Below are positions 45,542-53,341 of a stretch of DNA of 64,000 nt, piece by piece. Position 1 is the stretch's first letter, and each line of letters opens with the position of its first letter. The position numbers and the translations under genes are program-made. The stretch is taken from the NCBI RefSeq assembly GCF_009760405.1, contig NZ_WRPP01000002.1:496001-560000 (forward strand), written 5' to 3'. The stretch comes from Nocardia terrae (lineage in GTDB: Bacteria > Actinomycetota > Actinomycetes > Mycobacteriales > Mycobacteriaceae). The notes under the pieces are model-generated. The model was not told the DNA's origin and searched no databases. It saw nothing but the letters and a program-made list of their open reading frames with translations.

Positions 45542-45806
45542 GGCACCACCATATTCGGTGGACGATCACCGGCCCGAACAGGGAGACCGGCGTGGATGCG
45601 AGAGATTCACCCCGCCGGATGGCCGCATCGGCTCGGCACACTGCCCGGAGGACTACAACCGGTTGGAGCTCGAGGCCGCCGCCACCGGTGAACGCCGCAC
45701 CGAGTCGGTCTCGATCTCCGCCACCCCGGCCGACAGCGGTGGCACGCGTGCCGGGGACGGCCGGTCGTACCGCGGAATGCGCCGCGCCTGGCCGTAGGAT
45801 TCCCCG

Positions 45807-46469
45807 GTGACCTATGACGACTTCGACGGATTCGAACATCTGGACACCTCCACCCTGCCGGAGCGGCAGCAGCGGATTCTGTGCACCATCCGGGATTGGG
45901 TGCAGCGGCACGGGTATTCGCCGAGTTCGCGGGAGATCGGGGATGCGGTCGGGTTGAAGTCTGGTTCGTCTGTTTCGCGGCATTTGCGCGAGTTGGAGGA
46001 GCGCGGGTTTCTCAAGCGGAGTGAATCGGTCACCAGGCCGATGGACGTGCGGCTGTTCCTGAAGGCCGCCGCGCCGCAACGGCAGCAGGACGAGAACTCG
46101 GTCCCGGTGCCCGTGGTGGGTGATATCGCCGCGGGAACGCCGATCCTGGCCGAGCAGCACACCGACGACGTGCTGTCGCTCCCGCGCGAGCTGGTCGGCC
46201 GCGGAACCGTGTTCGGCCTGCGGGTTCGCGGCGATTCGATGGTCGACGCGGCCATCTGCGACGGCGATATCGTGGTGGTGCGCAAGCAGCAGGAGGCGCA
46301 CACCGGCGAGATCGTGGCGGCCATGATCGAGGGCGAGGCGACGGTGAAGGTCTACCGGCGCAGCAACGGCCACGTCTACCTCGAACCCCGCAATCCGGCC
46401 TATCCCGTGATCGATGGCGACAAAGCCCAGGTGCTGGGTAAGGTCGTCTCGGTCATGCGGCGCGTGTAA
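45807..46469 (+). CDS. LexA-like repressor (probable paralogue)
   Basis: A 220-residue two-domain protein. The N-terminal winged helix reads LPERQQRILCTIRDWVQRHGY...SSREIGDAVGLKSGSSVSRHL. The C-terminal S24 domain has an Ala-Gly cleavage site in GDIAAGTPILAEQ, the catalytic Ser in RGDSMVDAAICDGD and the Lys in GEATVKVYRR, so RecA-stimulated self-cleavage is expected. The DNA-reading helix (SGSSVSRHLREL) differs from the usual STSSVAHQL of actinobacterial LexA, so it may read a different operator. No clear SOS box was found in the 265 bp upstream. GTG start. Confidence 0.85.
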   Translation: MTYDDFDGFEHLDTSTLPERQQRILCTIRDWVQRHGYSPSSREIGDAVGLKSGSSVSRHLRELEERGFLKRSESVTRPMDVRLFLKAAAPQRQQDENSVPVPVVGDIAAGTPILAEQHTDDVLSLPRELVGRGTVFGLRVRGDSMVDAAICDGDIVVVRKQQEAHTGEIVAAMIEGEATVKVYRRSNGHVYLEPRNPAYPVIDGDKAQVLGKVVSVMRRV

Positions 46470-46521
46470 GCGTCTGGCATGATGACGCCCGTTATCACCT
46501 TCCATCCCCGGGGAGTATCGA

Positions 46522-46980
46522 ATGTCGTTGCTGCGCAAGGCCGGTGTCGGCCTCGCCGTTACGTCGATGGCCGCGATGGGCACCGTGGCCGCCGGAAATG
46601 CCTCCGCGGCGGACGCGGCGGATCCGGTCTTCATCGCCACCTCCGGTGACCTGTACGGCGCGTTGGCGCTGTCCAAGAGCACCGGAAATGTCGCCTATGC
46701 CGTGAACTACGGCAGTTGGGACGGCGCCGACGGCGCGGCCGTGGACAAGTGTGGTGGCGGCGACTGCGCGGTCGTCGTGCACTTCGCCAATGCCTGCGGT
46801 GCGGTCGCCCAAGGTGCCGACACCCGTTTCGGCTGGGCCTGGGCCCCGTCCAAGGTGGAGGCCGAGTCGGCCGCCATCAATGTGCTCGGCAAGAGCGCCC
46901 CGTCGTTTCCGGACACGGGTTCCGCCTCGACCCGGCAGGCCAAGGTAATCCTCTCGGCCTGCACCGACAACGCGAGCTGA
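46522..46980 (+). CDS. Secreted DUF4189-domain protein
   Basis: A 152-residue exported protein. A Sec signal peptide (SLLRKAGVGLAVTSMAAMGT ... ASAADAA) is followed by GDLYGALALSKSTGNVAYAV, CGGGDCAVVVHFANACGAVAQG and ASTRQAKVILSACTDNAS, the DUF4189 pattern with conserved cysteines. Such small extracellular proteins are abundant in mycobacteria and Nocardia; the function is unknown. A strong terminator follows. Confidence 0.85.
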   Translation: MSLLRKAGVGLAVTSMAAMGTVAAGNASAADAADPVFIATSGDLYGALALSKSTGNVAYAVNYGSWDGADGAAVDKCGGGDCAVVVHFANACGAVAQGADTRFGWAWAPSKVEAESAAINVLGKSAPSFPDTGSASTRQAKVILSACTDNAS

Positions 46981-47017
46981 CGGTTCGCCGAGTGCTGTAG
47001 CACTACACCGAAACAGG

Positions 47018-47060
47018 ACAGCGCCACACCGGATTCGTCCGGTGTGGCGCTGTTTTGTTT
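47018..47060 (+). terminator. Intrinsic terminator
   Basis: A 16-bp perfect stem, ACAGCGCCACACCGGA (47018-47033) and TCCGGTGTGGCGCTGT (47038-47053), with a TTCG tetraloop and the tail TTTGTTT. A textbook rho-independent terminator for the DUF4189 gene. Confidence 0.93.
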
Positions 47061-47112
47061 GCCCGGGTCCGTTTCCCAGCAACACACCCCGCCCGGCGGG
47101 GATGATTTCCGG

Positions 47113-47736
47113 GTGGACGACATCACCTACGAGGACACCCGGTTCGCCCTGCACGCCGCGGCCGAACTGCTGATCGCCGGTCCGCAGTACCGCCGGTTCG
47201 GCAGCATCCGCATGCGGATCGTGCTCGGCGGCTTCGCCGGAGTGAAATGGCCGGTGTCGGTGACGGGCACCGATCTGGTGTGGCCGCAGGGCCGGATCCG
47301 CCTGCACGGCACCTACAGTGACCTCGCCCTGGCCGCCGGTTTCCAGGCCGACTGCCCGCCCGAGGGGCTCTACTCCGATGGCACCCGCATGGATCCGGAC
47401 GAGCCCTTCACCGTCGACGCCGATGCCGCCACCGCCGTGCACGACTGGTTCGCGGTGGGGGACACCGCATTACGCCGCTTCGCCGACGAACAACCGGTGC
47501 TGTGGCCGGAACACTTCGATCTGTCGGTCGCCATGGACGAGGTGAACTACGGTGTGTCGCCGGGGGATTGGGACAATCCTCAACCCTACGCCTATGTCGG
47601 ACCGTGGACCCGCCGCCACGGTGAGTTCTGGAACGCCTCGTTCGGGGCCATGCGTCCGCGCGGCGAGGTGCCGACGGTCGAGAGCCTGCTGGAGTTCTTC
47701 CGCGAGGGGAGAGCCCGTGCCGCGCACGACGATTGA
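47113..47736 (+). CDS. Hypothetical protein, soluble
   Basis: About 207 residues with no motif that I recognise. It begins VDDITYEDTRFALHAAAELL and has aromatic-rich stretches, GDWDNPQPYAYVGPWTRRHG and EFWNASFGAMRPRGE. Neither a signal peptide nor membrane helices are visible. The GTG at 47113 is chosen because the longer frame runs back through the terminator. Convergent with the next gene after two bases. Function unknown. Confidence 0.55.
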   Translation: MDDITYEDTRFALHAAAELLIAGPQYRRFGSIRMRIVLGGFAGVKWPVSVTGTDLVWPQGRIRLHGTYSDLALAAGFQADCPPEGLYSDGTRMDPDEPFTVDADAATAVHDWFAVGDTALRRFADEQPVLWPEHFDLSVAMDEVNYGVSPGDWDNPQPYAYVGPWTRRHGEFWNASFGAMRPRGEVPTVESLLEFFREGRARAAHDD

Positions 47737-47738
47737 GC

Positions 47739-48746
47739 TCAGGGCAGGAGCACGGTGGTCGACAGGAGGTCGCCGTTCTCGGTGCCGAGGACCAGGAGCA
47801 TGCGGTGGTCCCCGTAGCGGTAGGTACCTACCGAGGTGAGCGGCTCGCCGAAGGCCATTGTGCAACTGGTGTGCGTGACCGGATCGGCCCTCACGAGTTG
47901 CCCGCTGCCGGTGGCGATATAGAGGAACCCGTCCTGCCCGACCACCAGGTCGTCGGGCAGCAGCGGTGCCGCGAGCGGAGCGCGAGCGAGATCGACCGCC
48001 ACGGTGGCCTGCGCGGGATCGGCGATCGGCAGGGCGACGACGCGCGCGGTCGGGCTCTCCAACAGGGTCACGTACAGGACGCCGCCGTCCGCGACGATGC
48101 CGTCCGCGCCGGACCCCAAGGCCGCGAGGGCGATTCGCGCGCGCTCGGTCCAGTCGGTGTCGAGGGTTCCGTCCGGGTGTATTCGTTCGACGGTGTTCGC
48201 GCTGGTGTCGGCGACAAAGAGGTCACCGTCGGCGTCGAAGGCGGCCCCATTGGCCTGCCCGAGGCCCGAGACGAAGACCTCGGGTTTCGGCACCGGGTCG
48301 CGGGGGTCGAATCGGACCACGCCGCCCTGCTTTGCGGCCCCGGCCAGCGGCGAATTCCCGAATGTCGCGTACAGCAGACCGTCCGGCGCGCGGCGCACCG
48401 CGCCCGGGCTGGTCACCGGCACGCTGGCCGCGGGGAACTGGCTGTCGCCGTGCCGTTCCACGACATCGCGGTAGGTCCGTGAGACCCAGACACCCGACAG
48501 GGGGTCCAGCAGCACGTTCTCCGACCAATCGAGCAGCGGCGTCTGGGCGGGATATGTGTTCCGGACCTCGACGGGGGAGCAGGAAACCGGGCTCGCCGCG
48601 GGGGTCTCGGGACTGTCCGCGGCGGCCGTACCGGTGAGCGCGGTGCCGAGGGTCAGGGCAACCGCCGCTCCGAGACCTAGGGCCCGCCGGTCCGCCCGTC
48701 TGTGATCCGATTGCGGCACAGCGGGTTCCGGTCGCGGATCCGGCAT
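47739..48746 (-). CDS. Secreted ScyD/ScyE-like beta-propeller protein
   Basis: A 335-residue exported protein. The N-terminus has a twin-Arg-like RRADRRALG before a hydrophobic stretch (GAAVALTLGTALTGTAAA), so a Sec or Tat signal. The mature part carries NHL/SMP-30-type propeller repeats: LLYATFGNSPLAG, AAFDADGDLFVADTSANTVERI and LVVGQDGFLYIATGSGQLVRA. This matches the ScyD/ScyE family of predicted sugar- or metabolite-binding propellers. Ligand unknown. It stands alone. Confidence 0.75.
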   Translation of the reverse strand: MPDPRPEPAVPQSDHRRADRRALGLGAAVALTLGTALTGTAAADSPETPAASPVSCSPVEVRNTYPAQTPLLDWSENVLLDPLSGVWVSRTYRDVVERHGDSQFPAASVPVTSPGAVRRAPDGLLYATFGNSPLAGAAKQGGVVRFDPRDPVPKPEVFVSGLGQANGAAFDADGDLFVADTSANTVERIHPDGTLDTDWTERARIALAALGSGADGIVADGGVLYVTLLESPTARVVALPIADPAQATVAVDLARAPLAAPLLPDDLVVGQDGFLYIATGSGQLVRADPVTHTSCTMAFGEPLTSVGTYRYGDHRMLLVLGTENGDLLSTTVLLP

Positions 48747-48798
48747 AGGGTGGTTCCCTTCGGCGGGCGATGATGAACCGGTAGCGTAACCGCCGGGT

Positions 48799-49362
48799 TC
48801 AGCCGGGCAATGCGGTATCGCCAGTGCTGTCGTGTTCGTCGGCGCTGTCGCCTTTCTCGGTGCCGCTGGGTTCGTGGGTGTTGCCGAGTTCGTTGTCGGT
48901 GTCGCGCACCCCCGTCAGGAATTCGACGACCGCTGCGGGCGACCGCAGCACGTACACCTCGGCGGTCGCCGCGTGCTCGCCGATCGCCGCCATGACCGGC
49001 GGCAGGCTGTGCTTGCGATAGCCGATCAGCCAGCGCCAGAACACCAGGTTCTCGCGGGAGCGGCGCACTGCCCGCCACGCGCACAGCCACAGTGGGAAGT
49101 CGAGCACGACAACGGTATCCGCGGCGCGCAGGCGCACCTCGAGCACGTCGTACGGGCCGAGATCGCCGTCCATGATCCACGCGGGTTCGCGGGTGAGCGC
49201 CTCCTGCACCGCGATCCACCGCACCTTCGACAGCGGGGTGAGATCGGGCGGCCAGAAGTGCTGGTCCAACTCGACCACCGGTATGCCGGTCGCGGCGCCC
49301 AGGTCCCGCGCGAAGGTCGACTTGCCCGCACCCCCGCGGCCCAGGACCACGATCTTTCTCAT
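48799..49362 (-). CDS. P-loop kinase-like protein (adenylate-kinase/topology-modulation type)
   Basis: A 187-residue NTPase. The P-loop is VVLGRGGAGKSTFARDL at the N-terminus; VELDQHFWPPDL and WIMDGDLGPYDVLEVRL, then DTVVVLDFPLWLCAWRAVRR, match the group often named topology modulation or FlaR-like. The C-terminal 35 residues are acidic and probably disordered. The ATG at 49362 is the natural start; the longer frame upstream is not related. Possible nucleotide or small-molecule kinase. Confidence 0.78.
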   Translation of the reverse strand: MRKIVVLGRGGAGKSTFARDLGAATGIPVVELDQHFWPPDLTPLSKVRWIAVQEALTREPAWIMDGDLGPYDVLEVRLRAADTVVVLDFPLWLCAWRAVRRSRENLVFWRWLIGYRKHSLPPVMAAIGEHAATAEVYVLRSPAAVVEFLTGVRDTDNELGNTHEPSGTEKGDSADEHDSTGDTALPG

Positions 49363-49400
49363 ACCGGTCAGCCTCTCACGGCTGGTGGCGGGCGCGGTGG

Positions 49401-49886
49401 TTATGGGTGAGTCGATAGGCGTTCGGTCGAGTTGATCGCAAGCGCCGCTTCGACATTGTCGATTCCGGCGCGGACGCCGAGCCCGTAGCCGTCCTCGGCG
49501 AGGTCGGCGAGGCGGGCACGGGCGGCGTCGAGATGCTCTCGCGCGGTGTCGAAAGCCCCGAGGCGTCGGTAGTTGTCGGCCAGGTTGAGGTGTAGCGACG
49601 GATAGAATCCGCGCACGTTCAGGCCCGCGTGCATTGCCTGGGCGCGCTCGTCGGTGAGCGCCGCACAGGCGTCGAGGGCGCGAATGTCCCAGGTGAGGCC
49701 GTCGGCCGCATGCTCCTGCAGATCGGCCAGATAGTGCGCGAGCGAAACCCGGTGCAGCGGATCGCCGCCCGCGCCGATGCTCTCCCACAGCGCGGTCAGC
49801 CGCTCCCGCGCTGCCGCCGGATTGCCTTGGCGGCCAAGTATTACCGCATCGTTTATGGCGTTCATGGTTTCGTCGACGGCAGTCAT
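49401..49886 (-). CDS. Helical-repeat (TPR-like) protein
   Basis: About 161 residues of regular helices. RQGNPAAARERLTALWESIG, SLAHYLADLQEHAADGLTWD and LNLADNYRRLGAFDTAREHL resemble tetratricopeptide units. It has no catalytic motif and no signal peptide. ATG 49886 gives MTAVDETMNAINDAVILG; an upstream in-frame codon at 49952 is less likely. Similar short proteins are common in actinobacteria with no defined role. Located 37 bp downstream of the GNAT gene on the same strand. Confidence 0.65.
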   Translation of the reverse strand: MTAVDETMNAINDAVILGRQGNPAAARERLTALWESIGAGGDPLHRVSLAHYLADLQEHAADGLTWDIRALDACAALTDERAQAMHAGLNVRGFYPSLHLNLADNYRRLGAFDTAREHLDAARARLADLAEDGYGLGVRAGIDNVEAALAINSTERLSTHP

Positions 49887-49923
49887 GGCATCGACGGTAG
49901 ACCGGGGGTCCGACAACCGGTGG

Positions 49924-50502
49924 CTAGCGGGCGGGCCGCCCGTGCCGCCCATCCCCGGCGATGCGGCCGCGCCGGATCAGATCGCGTTTGGTGCCGGGGC
50001 CGAGGGTGACCTGCTCGTCCTCACCGGCCACGGCCTCATCGGGATTGGGCCGCACGAACAGCGTCACGGTGGTGCCCTCGGTGAATCCGTTCTTGCGCAT
50101 CATCCCGGCGGAGGCGGCGTTGTGCAGCTCCACATCGGTGACGATCCGGCGTGCGCCGTGCTTGAAGAGCAGGTCGCAGCAGGCGGTCATGAGCTTGCCC
50201 GCGACACCGCGGCCCTGCATGTCGGGGGACACGGCGATCCACTCCAGATACGCCCAGTCCTCCCGCAGCTCGAATTCCATGGAGGCCAGCACGAATCCGA
50301 CCACTCGATCCGAATCCACCGCCACCCAGCAGGACTTGCCGGCACTGTCGAGGTGCTCGGCCACCGAGGTCAGCGACCACGAAGTGTAGGGCTTGGCGTG
50401 GGTGTCGAACACCTGGTAGCCCAGATCGATGACCTGACGCAGGTGCCCGAGGCCCATGGGGACGACGGCGATATCCGGTTGGATGGATATGTCGGATTCC
50501 AT
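49924..50502 (-). CDS. GNAT-family N-acetyltransferase
   Basis: A 192-residue acetyltransferase. The acetyl-CoA loop is SPDMQGRGVAGKLMTACCD (Q-G-R-G-V-A), preceded by the strand YLEWIAVSP; motif B is ASAGMMRKNGFTEGTTVTLFVR. The last 30 residues are charged. It would transfer an acetyl group to an unknown amine. It lies downstream of ku on the same strand with a 75-bp gap. Confidence 0.85.
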   Translation of the reverse strand: MESDISIQPDIAVVPMGLGHLRQVIDLGYQVFDTHAKPYTSWSLTSVAEHLDSAGKSCWVAVDSDRVVGFVLASMEFELREDWAYLEWIAVSPDMQGRGVAGKLMTACCDLLFKHGARRIVTDVELHNAASAGMMRKNGFTEGTTVTLFVRPNPDEAVAGEDEQVTLGPGTKRDLIRRGRIAGDGRHGRPAR

Positions 50503-50577
50503 GCCCGACAGTTTGCCAGGTGGGTGCTGCCTACCCCGGGACCCTCCGGCCGACCACGCCCGGCGAGTGGCGTGGTA

Positions 50578-51486
50578 TCACGCGCCCTTGCGTGTCTGCT
50601 TGGCCGGAGCCTTCTTCGCGGCCTTCTTGGCGGCGGGCTTCTTCTCGGCGGCCTTGGTCGCCTTGGTCGCCTTCGCCGGTGCCGCGGGCGCGGACCCGCC
50701 CTTGCGCCCGGAAGCCTCCAGGCTGCGCTGCAGCGCCGCGACCAGGTCCACGACCTCGGCGTCCATTTCCGGCGCGGCCGCCTCGGGCGCGCGGGTGACC
50801 TTGCTGCTGCCGCTGGCGATCGCCTCGTCGAGCAGTTTCTTCAGCTCGATCTGGTATTCGTCCACGTAGAGGCTGGGATCGAAATCATCGGACAGCGTGT
50901 CGACCAGCGTCTCCGCCATCTGCAATTCCTGCTTCTTGGGCTCGGCGACATCCTCGAGCTTGTCGAAGGCGACCGCCCGCACCTCGTCGGGCCACAGCAA
51001 CGTCTGCAACACCAGCACCCCGTCGCGCACCCGCAACGCCCCCAGCCGCGTCTTCTGCCGCAACGTGAAATGCACCAGCGCCACCCGATCCACCCTCTCG
51101 AGCGTCTTCGCAAGCAGCACATAGGCTTTCGGCGTATTGGAATCGGGTTCCAGATAATAGCTCTTCTCGAAGAGCATCGGATCGATCTGCTCCGACGGCA
51201 CGAATTGCAACACCGGAATCTCGTGCTTCTCCGCCGCCGGCAACTTCGCGAAATCCTCGTCGGTAAGAATCACCCGATCCCCATCCGGCGATTCATAAGC
51301 CCGATCGATATCGGAATACTGCACCGGCTGCCCATCCACCGTGCACAGCCGCTCATACCGAATCCGCCCCCCATCGGCGGCATGCACCTGATGAAACTTG
51401 ATGTCATGGTCTTCGGTGGCGGTGTACACCTTCACAGGCACATTCACCAGCCCGAACGCGATGGAGCCCTTCCAAATGGACCGCAT
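50578..51486 (-). CDS. ku: Ku protein, non-homologous end joining
   Basis: A 302-residue homodimeric DNA-end-binding protein, the partner of ligase D in bacterial NHEJ. The core begins MRSIWKGSIAFGLVNVPVKV and includes IRYERLCTVDGQPVQYSDI, KSYYLEPDSNTPKAYVLLAK and GVLVLQTLLWPDEVR. The C-terminal tail, rich in AKK and PAKK units, is the lysine-rich extension seen in actinobacterial Ku that strengthens DNA binding. No ligD gene lies in this window. ATG 51486 fits the family's start exactly. Confidence 0.96.
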   Translation of the reverse strand: MRSIWKGSIAFGLVNVPVKVYTATEDHDIKFHQVHAADGGRIRYERLCTVDGQPVQYSDIDRAYESPDGDRVILTDEDFAKLPAAEKHEIPVLQFVPSEQIDPMLFEKSYYLEPDSNTPKAYVLLAKTLERVDRVALVHFTLRQKTRLGALRVRDGVLVLQTLLWPDEVRAVAFDKLEDVAEPKKQELQMAETLVDTLSDDFDPSLYVDEYQIELKKLLDEAIASGSSKVTRAPEAAAPEMDAEVVDLVAALQRSLEASGRKGGSAPAAPAKATKATKAAEKKPAAKKAAKKAPAKQTRKGA

Positions 51487-52037
51487 TGTCCGATGGTACT
51501 GCCGACGGCGTGTCGTGGTCGGTAACACGCCGCCGACCTGCGGTTTTCGGATGGCTGCTGGTTGTTGCGGGTGGCTGGCAGTAGTCGTCTGACGGCCCCC
51601 AGACGGCCCCGGTACGGCCCAGAAAATGGGTTGGACCCGCGGGAGTCCTGATTGCGGAAGGGCTCATACGCGAGACCGGGTGCGCCGATCGGGCTGACGC
51701 CGTAGTTCGCGTCGCAGGCCGTCAGACGCACGGTGTTGTTGCTCCGGTCGAATCCTGCTAGCAGGATCGCGCCGGAGGTGTCCCATTCAGCGCTGGTCGA
51801 GCTCGGGGACATCTCCGTCCAGAGTTGAACGACGGAATTCGCCTGGTCGCCGTTGGGAGTGCCCATCGCTGCCAAGATGTCCGCCTTGTCCTGACCCAAA
51901 TTCAGGTTGCACCACGTCTCCAGCGGGCTCGCGTCCGCGTGTGCCGTGACGGTAGACGCCCCGGCCATGATCGCCAGCTGGACCGCGCCGATGACCGCGA
52001 TGCGCTGCACATGCTTGTACGAATGGCGAATTGCCAT
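51444..52037 (-). CDS. Secreted hypothetical protein with atypical C-terminal tail
   Basis: A 197-residue frame with a signal peptide (MAIRHSYKHVQRIAVIGAVQ ... TAHADA). The mature part, LETWCNLNLGQDKADILAAM ... TSGAILLAGFDRSNNTVRLT, looks like a small secreted protein with a BamE/SmpA-like GQDKADILAAMGTP turn. After about residue 125 the sequence becomes Arg- and Asn-rich and reads 43 bases into the ku start on the same strand. That suggests the natural end has been lost by a 3' frameshift or junction. ATG 52037 has a GGGTGGGG site. Confidence 0.55.
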   Translation of the reverse strand: MAIRHSYKHVQRIAVIGAVQLAIMAGASTVTAHADASPLETWCNLNLGQDKADILAAMGTPNGDQANSVVQLWTEMSPSSTSAEWDTSGAILLAGFDRSNNTVRLTACDANYGVSPIGAPGLAYEPFRNQDSRGSNPFSGPYRGRLGAVRRLLPATRNNQQPSENRRSAACYRPRHAVGSTIGQCGPFGRAPSRSGW

Positions 52038-52124
52038 GCCCCCCACCCTTCTTTCAGCGCTCGGGAACGTCGGCCTCGGCCGAGGGAAATACTGTCACGC
52101 GTCTACTGAGCTACTCCCTGATTG

Positions 52125-52138
52125 GTAACAGGTGTTAC
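52125..52138. promoter_or_regulatory. Palindrome before the ChrB-like gene
   Basis: GTAACA-GG-TGTTAC, perfect 6-bp arms, lies 10 bp before the proposed GTG. The location suits an operator overlapping the transcription start of the ChrB-PAP2-MFS unit. Confidence 0.55.
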
Positions 52139-52148
52139 ATTCCTGTCT

Positions 52149-52703
52149 GTGACTGAGGATCATCCGGTTGGTTTGCGGTGGCTGGTGCTGGTGGTGCGGG
52201 TACCGGCGGAGCCGTCGCGGCATCGGGTTGCGGTGTGGCGGGAGCTGCGCCGGGTCGGCGCTCTGCAGATCGGGCAGGGGGTGTGGATGGTGCCGGACGT
52301 TCCGGTGTTCGCCGAGGGCGTGACGCGGGTGATCGAGCTGGCTGAGCGTGGTGAGGGCGAGGTTCTGGTGCTCGATGCCACGGGCCGCTCCGACGCCGAC
52401 GGGGCTCGGCTGGAGGGGTTGTTCACCGCCGAGCGAGCCGAGGAATGGACGGAGTTTCTGGCCGAGTGCGTCGGGTTCGATGCCGAGATCGACAAGGAAA
52501 TCGCCAAGGGCAAGTTCACGATGGCCGAGCTCGAGGAAGAGGAGCAGAGCCTGGAGCGCCTACGCCGGTGGCATCGCGCCATCAAGTCCCGCGATGTGTT
52601 CGGCGCTCCCGCCGCAGTCGAGGCCGAGCAGCAGCTCGACCATTGCGCCGATCGATTGGCCGACTACACCGAGCGAGTGTTCCGAGCCCTGCACCAGATG
52701 TGA
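52149..52703 (+). CDS. ChrB N-terminal-domain-like regulator
   Basis: About 184 residues. GLRWLVLVVRVPAEPSRHRVAVWRELRRVGALQIGQGVWMVPD is the conserved N-terminal block of ChrB, a chromate-responsive regulator with a PaaX-like fold (strings here are shown only as key parts: WLVLVVRVP, RVAVWRELRR, GVWMVPD). The C-terminal chromate-sensing domain of full ChrB is absent. A helical region rich in Glu (MAELEEEEQSLERLRRW) follows. The GTG at 52149 is chosen because it follows a palindrome and the frame before it is non-coding. It heads a unit with PAP2 and MFS genes. Confidence 0.75.
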   Translation: MTEDHPVGLRWLVLVVRVPAEPSRHRVAVWRELRRVGALQIGQGVWMVPDVPVFAEGVTRVIELAERGEGEVLVLDATGRSDADGARLEGLFTAERAEEWTEFLAECVGFDAEIDKEIAKGKFTMAELEEEEQSLERLRRWHRAIKSRDVFGAPAAVEAEQQLDHCADRLADYTERVFRALHQM

Positions 52704-52726
52704 CCACCGAACCGGAAAGAACGCCC

Positions 52727-53341
52727 ATGAGCTTCGATACCCGAGTCTTCTACGACATCAACGACTTTGCGCGCGACACCCCATGGCTGCACCCGATCGT
52801 GTCCGGTTACGCCAACTACGGCGTAGTACTGTTCGCGGCCCTGCTGCTGGCCGGATGGTGGATCGCCCGCCGTGATGCGAACCCGGTCCGGATGGCGGCG
52901 GCGTTGTGGGCACCGCTGGGCATGCTCATCGCGTTGGCCGTCAATCAGCCGATCGCCGCCGCGGTCGATGAGACGCGCCCATGCAATGCGCTGCACGACA
53001 TCGTGGTGCTGCATTGCAACACCGATGCTGGATTCCCCAGCGATCATGCGGTCATGGCCGGTGCGGTCACGGCTGGGACGTGGCTGGTGCACCGTCGCCT
53101 CGGCGCGCTCGCCGCCCTGGCCGCGCTGGTGATGGTGTTCGCTCGGGTGTACATCGGCGCTCACTACCCCCAGGACGTCCTCGCCGGGCTCGTGCTCGGG
53201 GCGGCCGTGAGCCTTGTCGGCTACCTCCTCGCGCGACCGCTGCTGCGATGGCTGCTCCGCGTCCTCGCGCGTAGTCCGTGGCGCATTCTGGTCACTGCGT
53301 CGACGACGGAACCCACTGCCGCGCAACACGGGTCGCAATGA
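52727..53341 (+). CDS. PAP2-family membrane phosphatase
   Basis: A 204-residue membrane phosphatase with about five helices. The three PAP2 motifs are present: DETRPCNALHD (motif 1), GFPSDHAVMAGA (PSDH form of PSGH, motif 2), and ARVYIGAHYPQDVLAG (motif 3 with His and Asp). Likely substrates are undecaprenyl diphosphate or another lipid phosphate. It follows the ChrB-like gene by 23 bp and overlaps the MFS gene by 4 bp. Confidence 0.88.
   Translation: MSFDTRVFYDINDFARDTPWLHPIVSGYANYGVVLFAALLLAGWWIARRDANPVRMAAALWAPLGMLIALAVNQPIAAAVDETRPCNALHDIVVLHCNTDAGFPSDHAVMAGAVTAGTWLVHRRLGALAALAALVMVFARVYIGAHYPQDVLAGLVLGAAVSLVGYLLARPLLRWLLRVLARSPWRILVTASTTEPTAAQHGSQ

Noticed and set aside
45558..45797. 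79-codon frame between the ADP-ribosylglycohydrolase and LexA-like genes
   Set aside because: No ribosome site, no recognisable motif and two alternative frames are equally open. The 265-bp gap is treated as non-coding.
51590..51660. tRNA 3' end or phage attachment site next to the ku gene
   Set aside because: The GGTTGGACCCGCGGGAG stretch looks vaguely like a T-arm, but no acceptor stem or anticodon arm can be built and no integrase is near.
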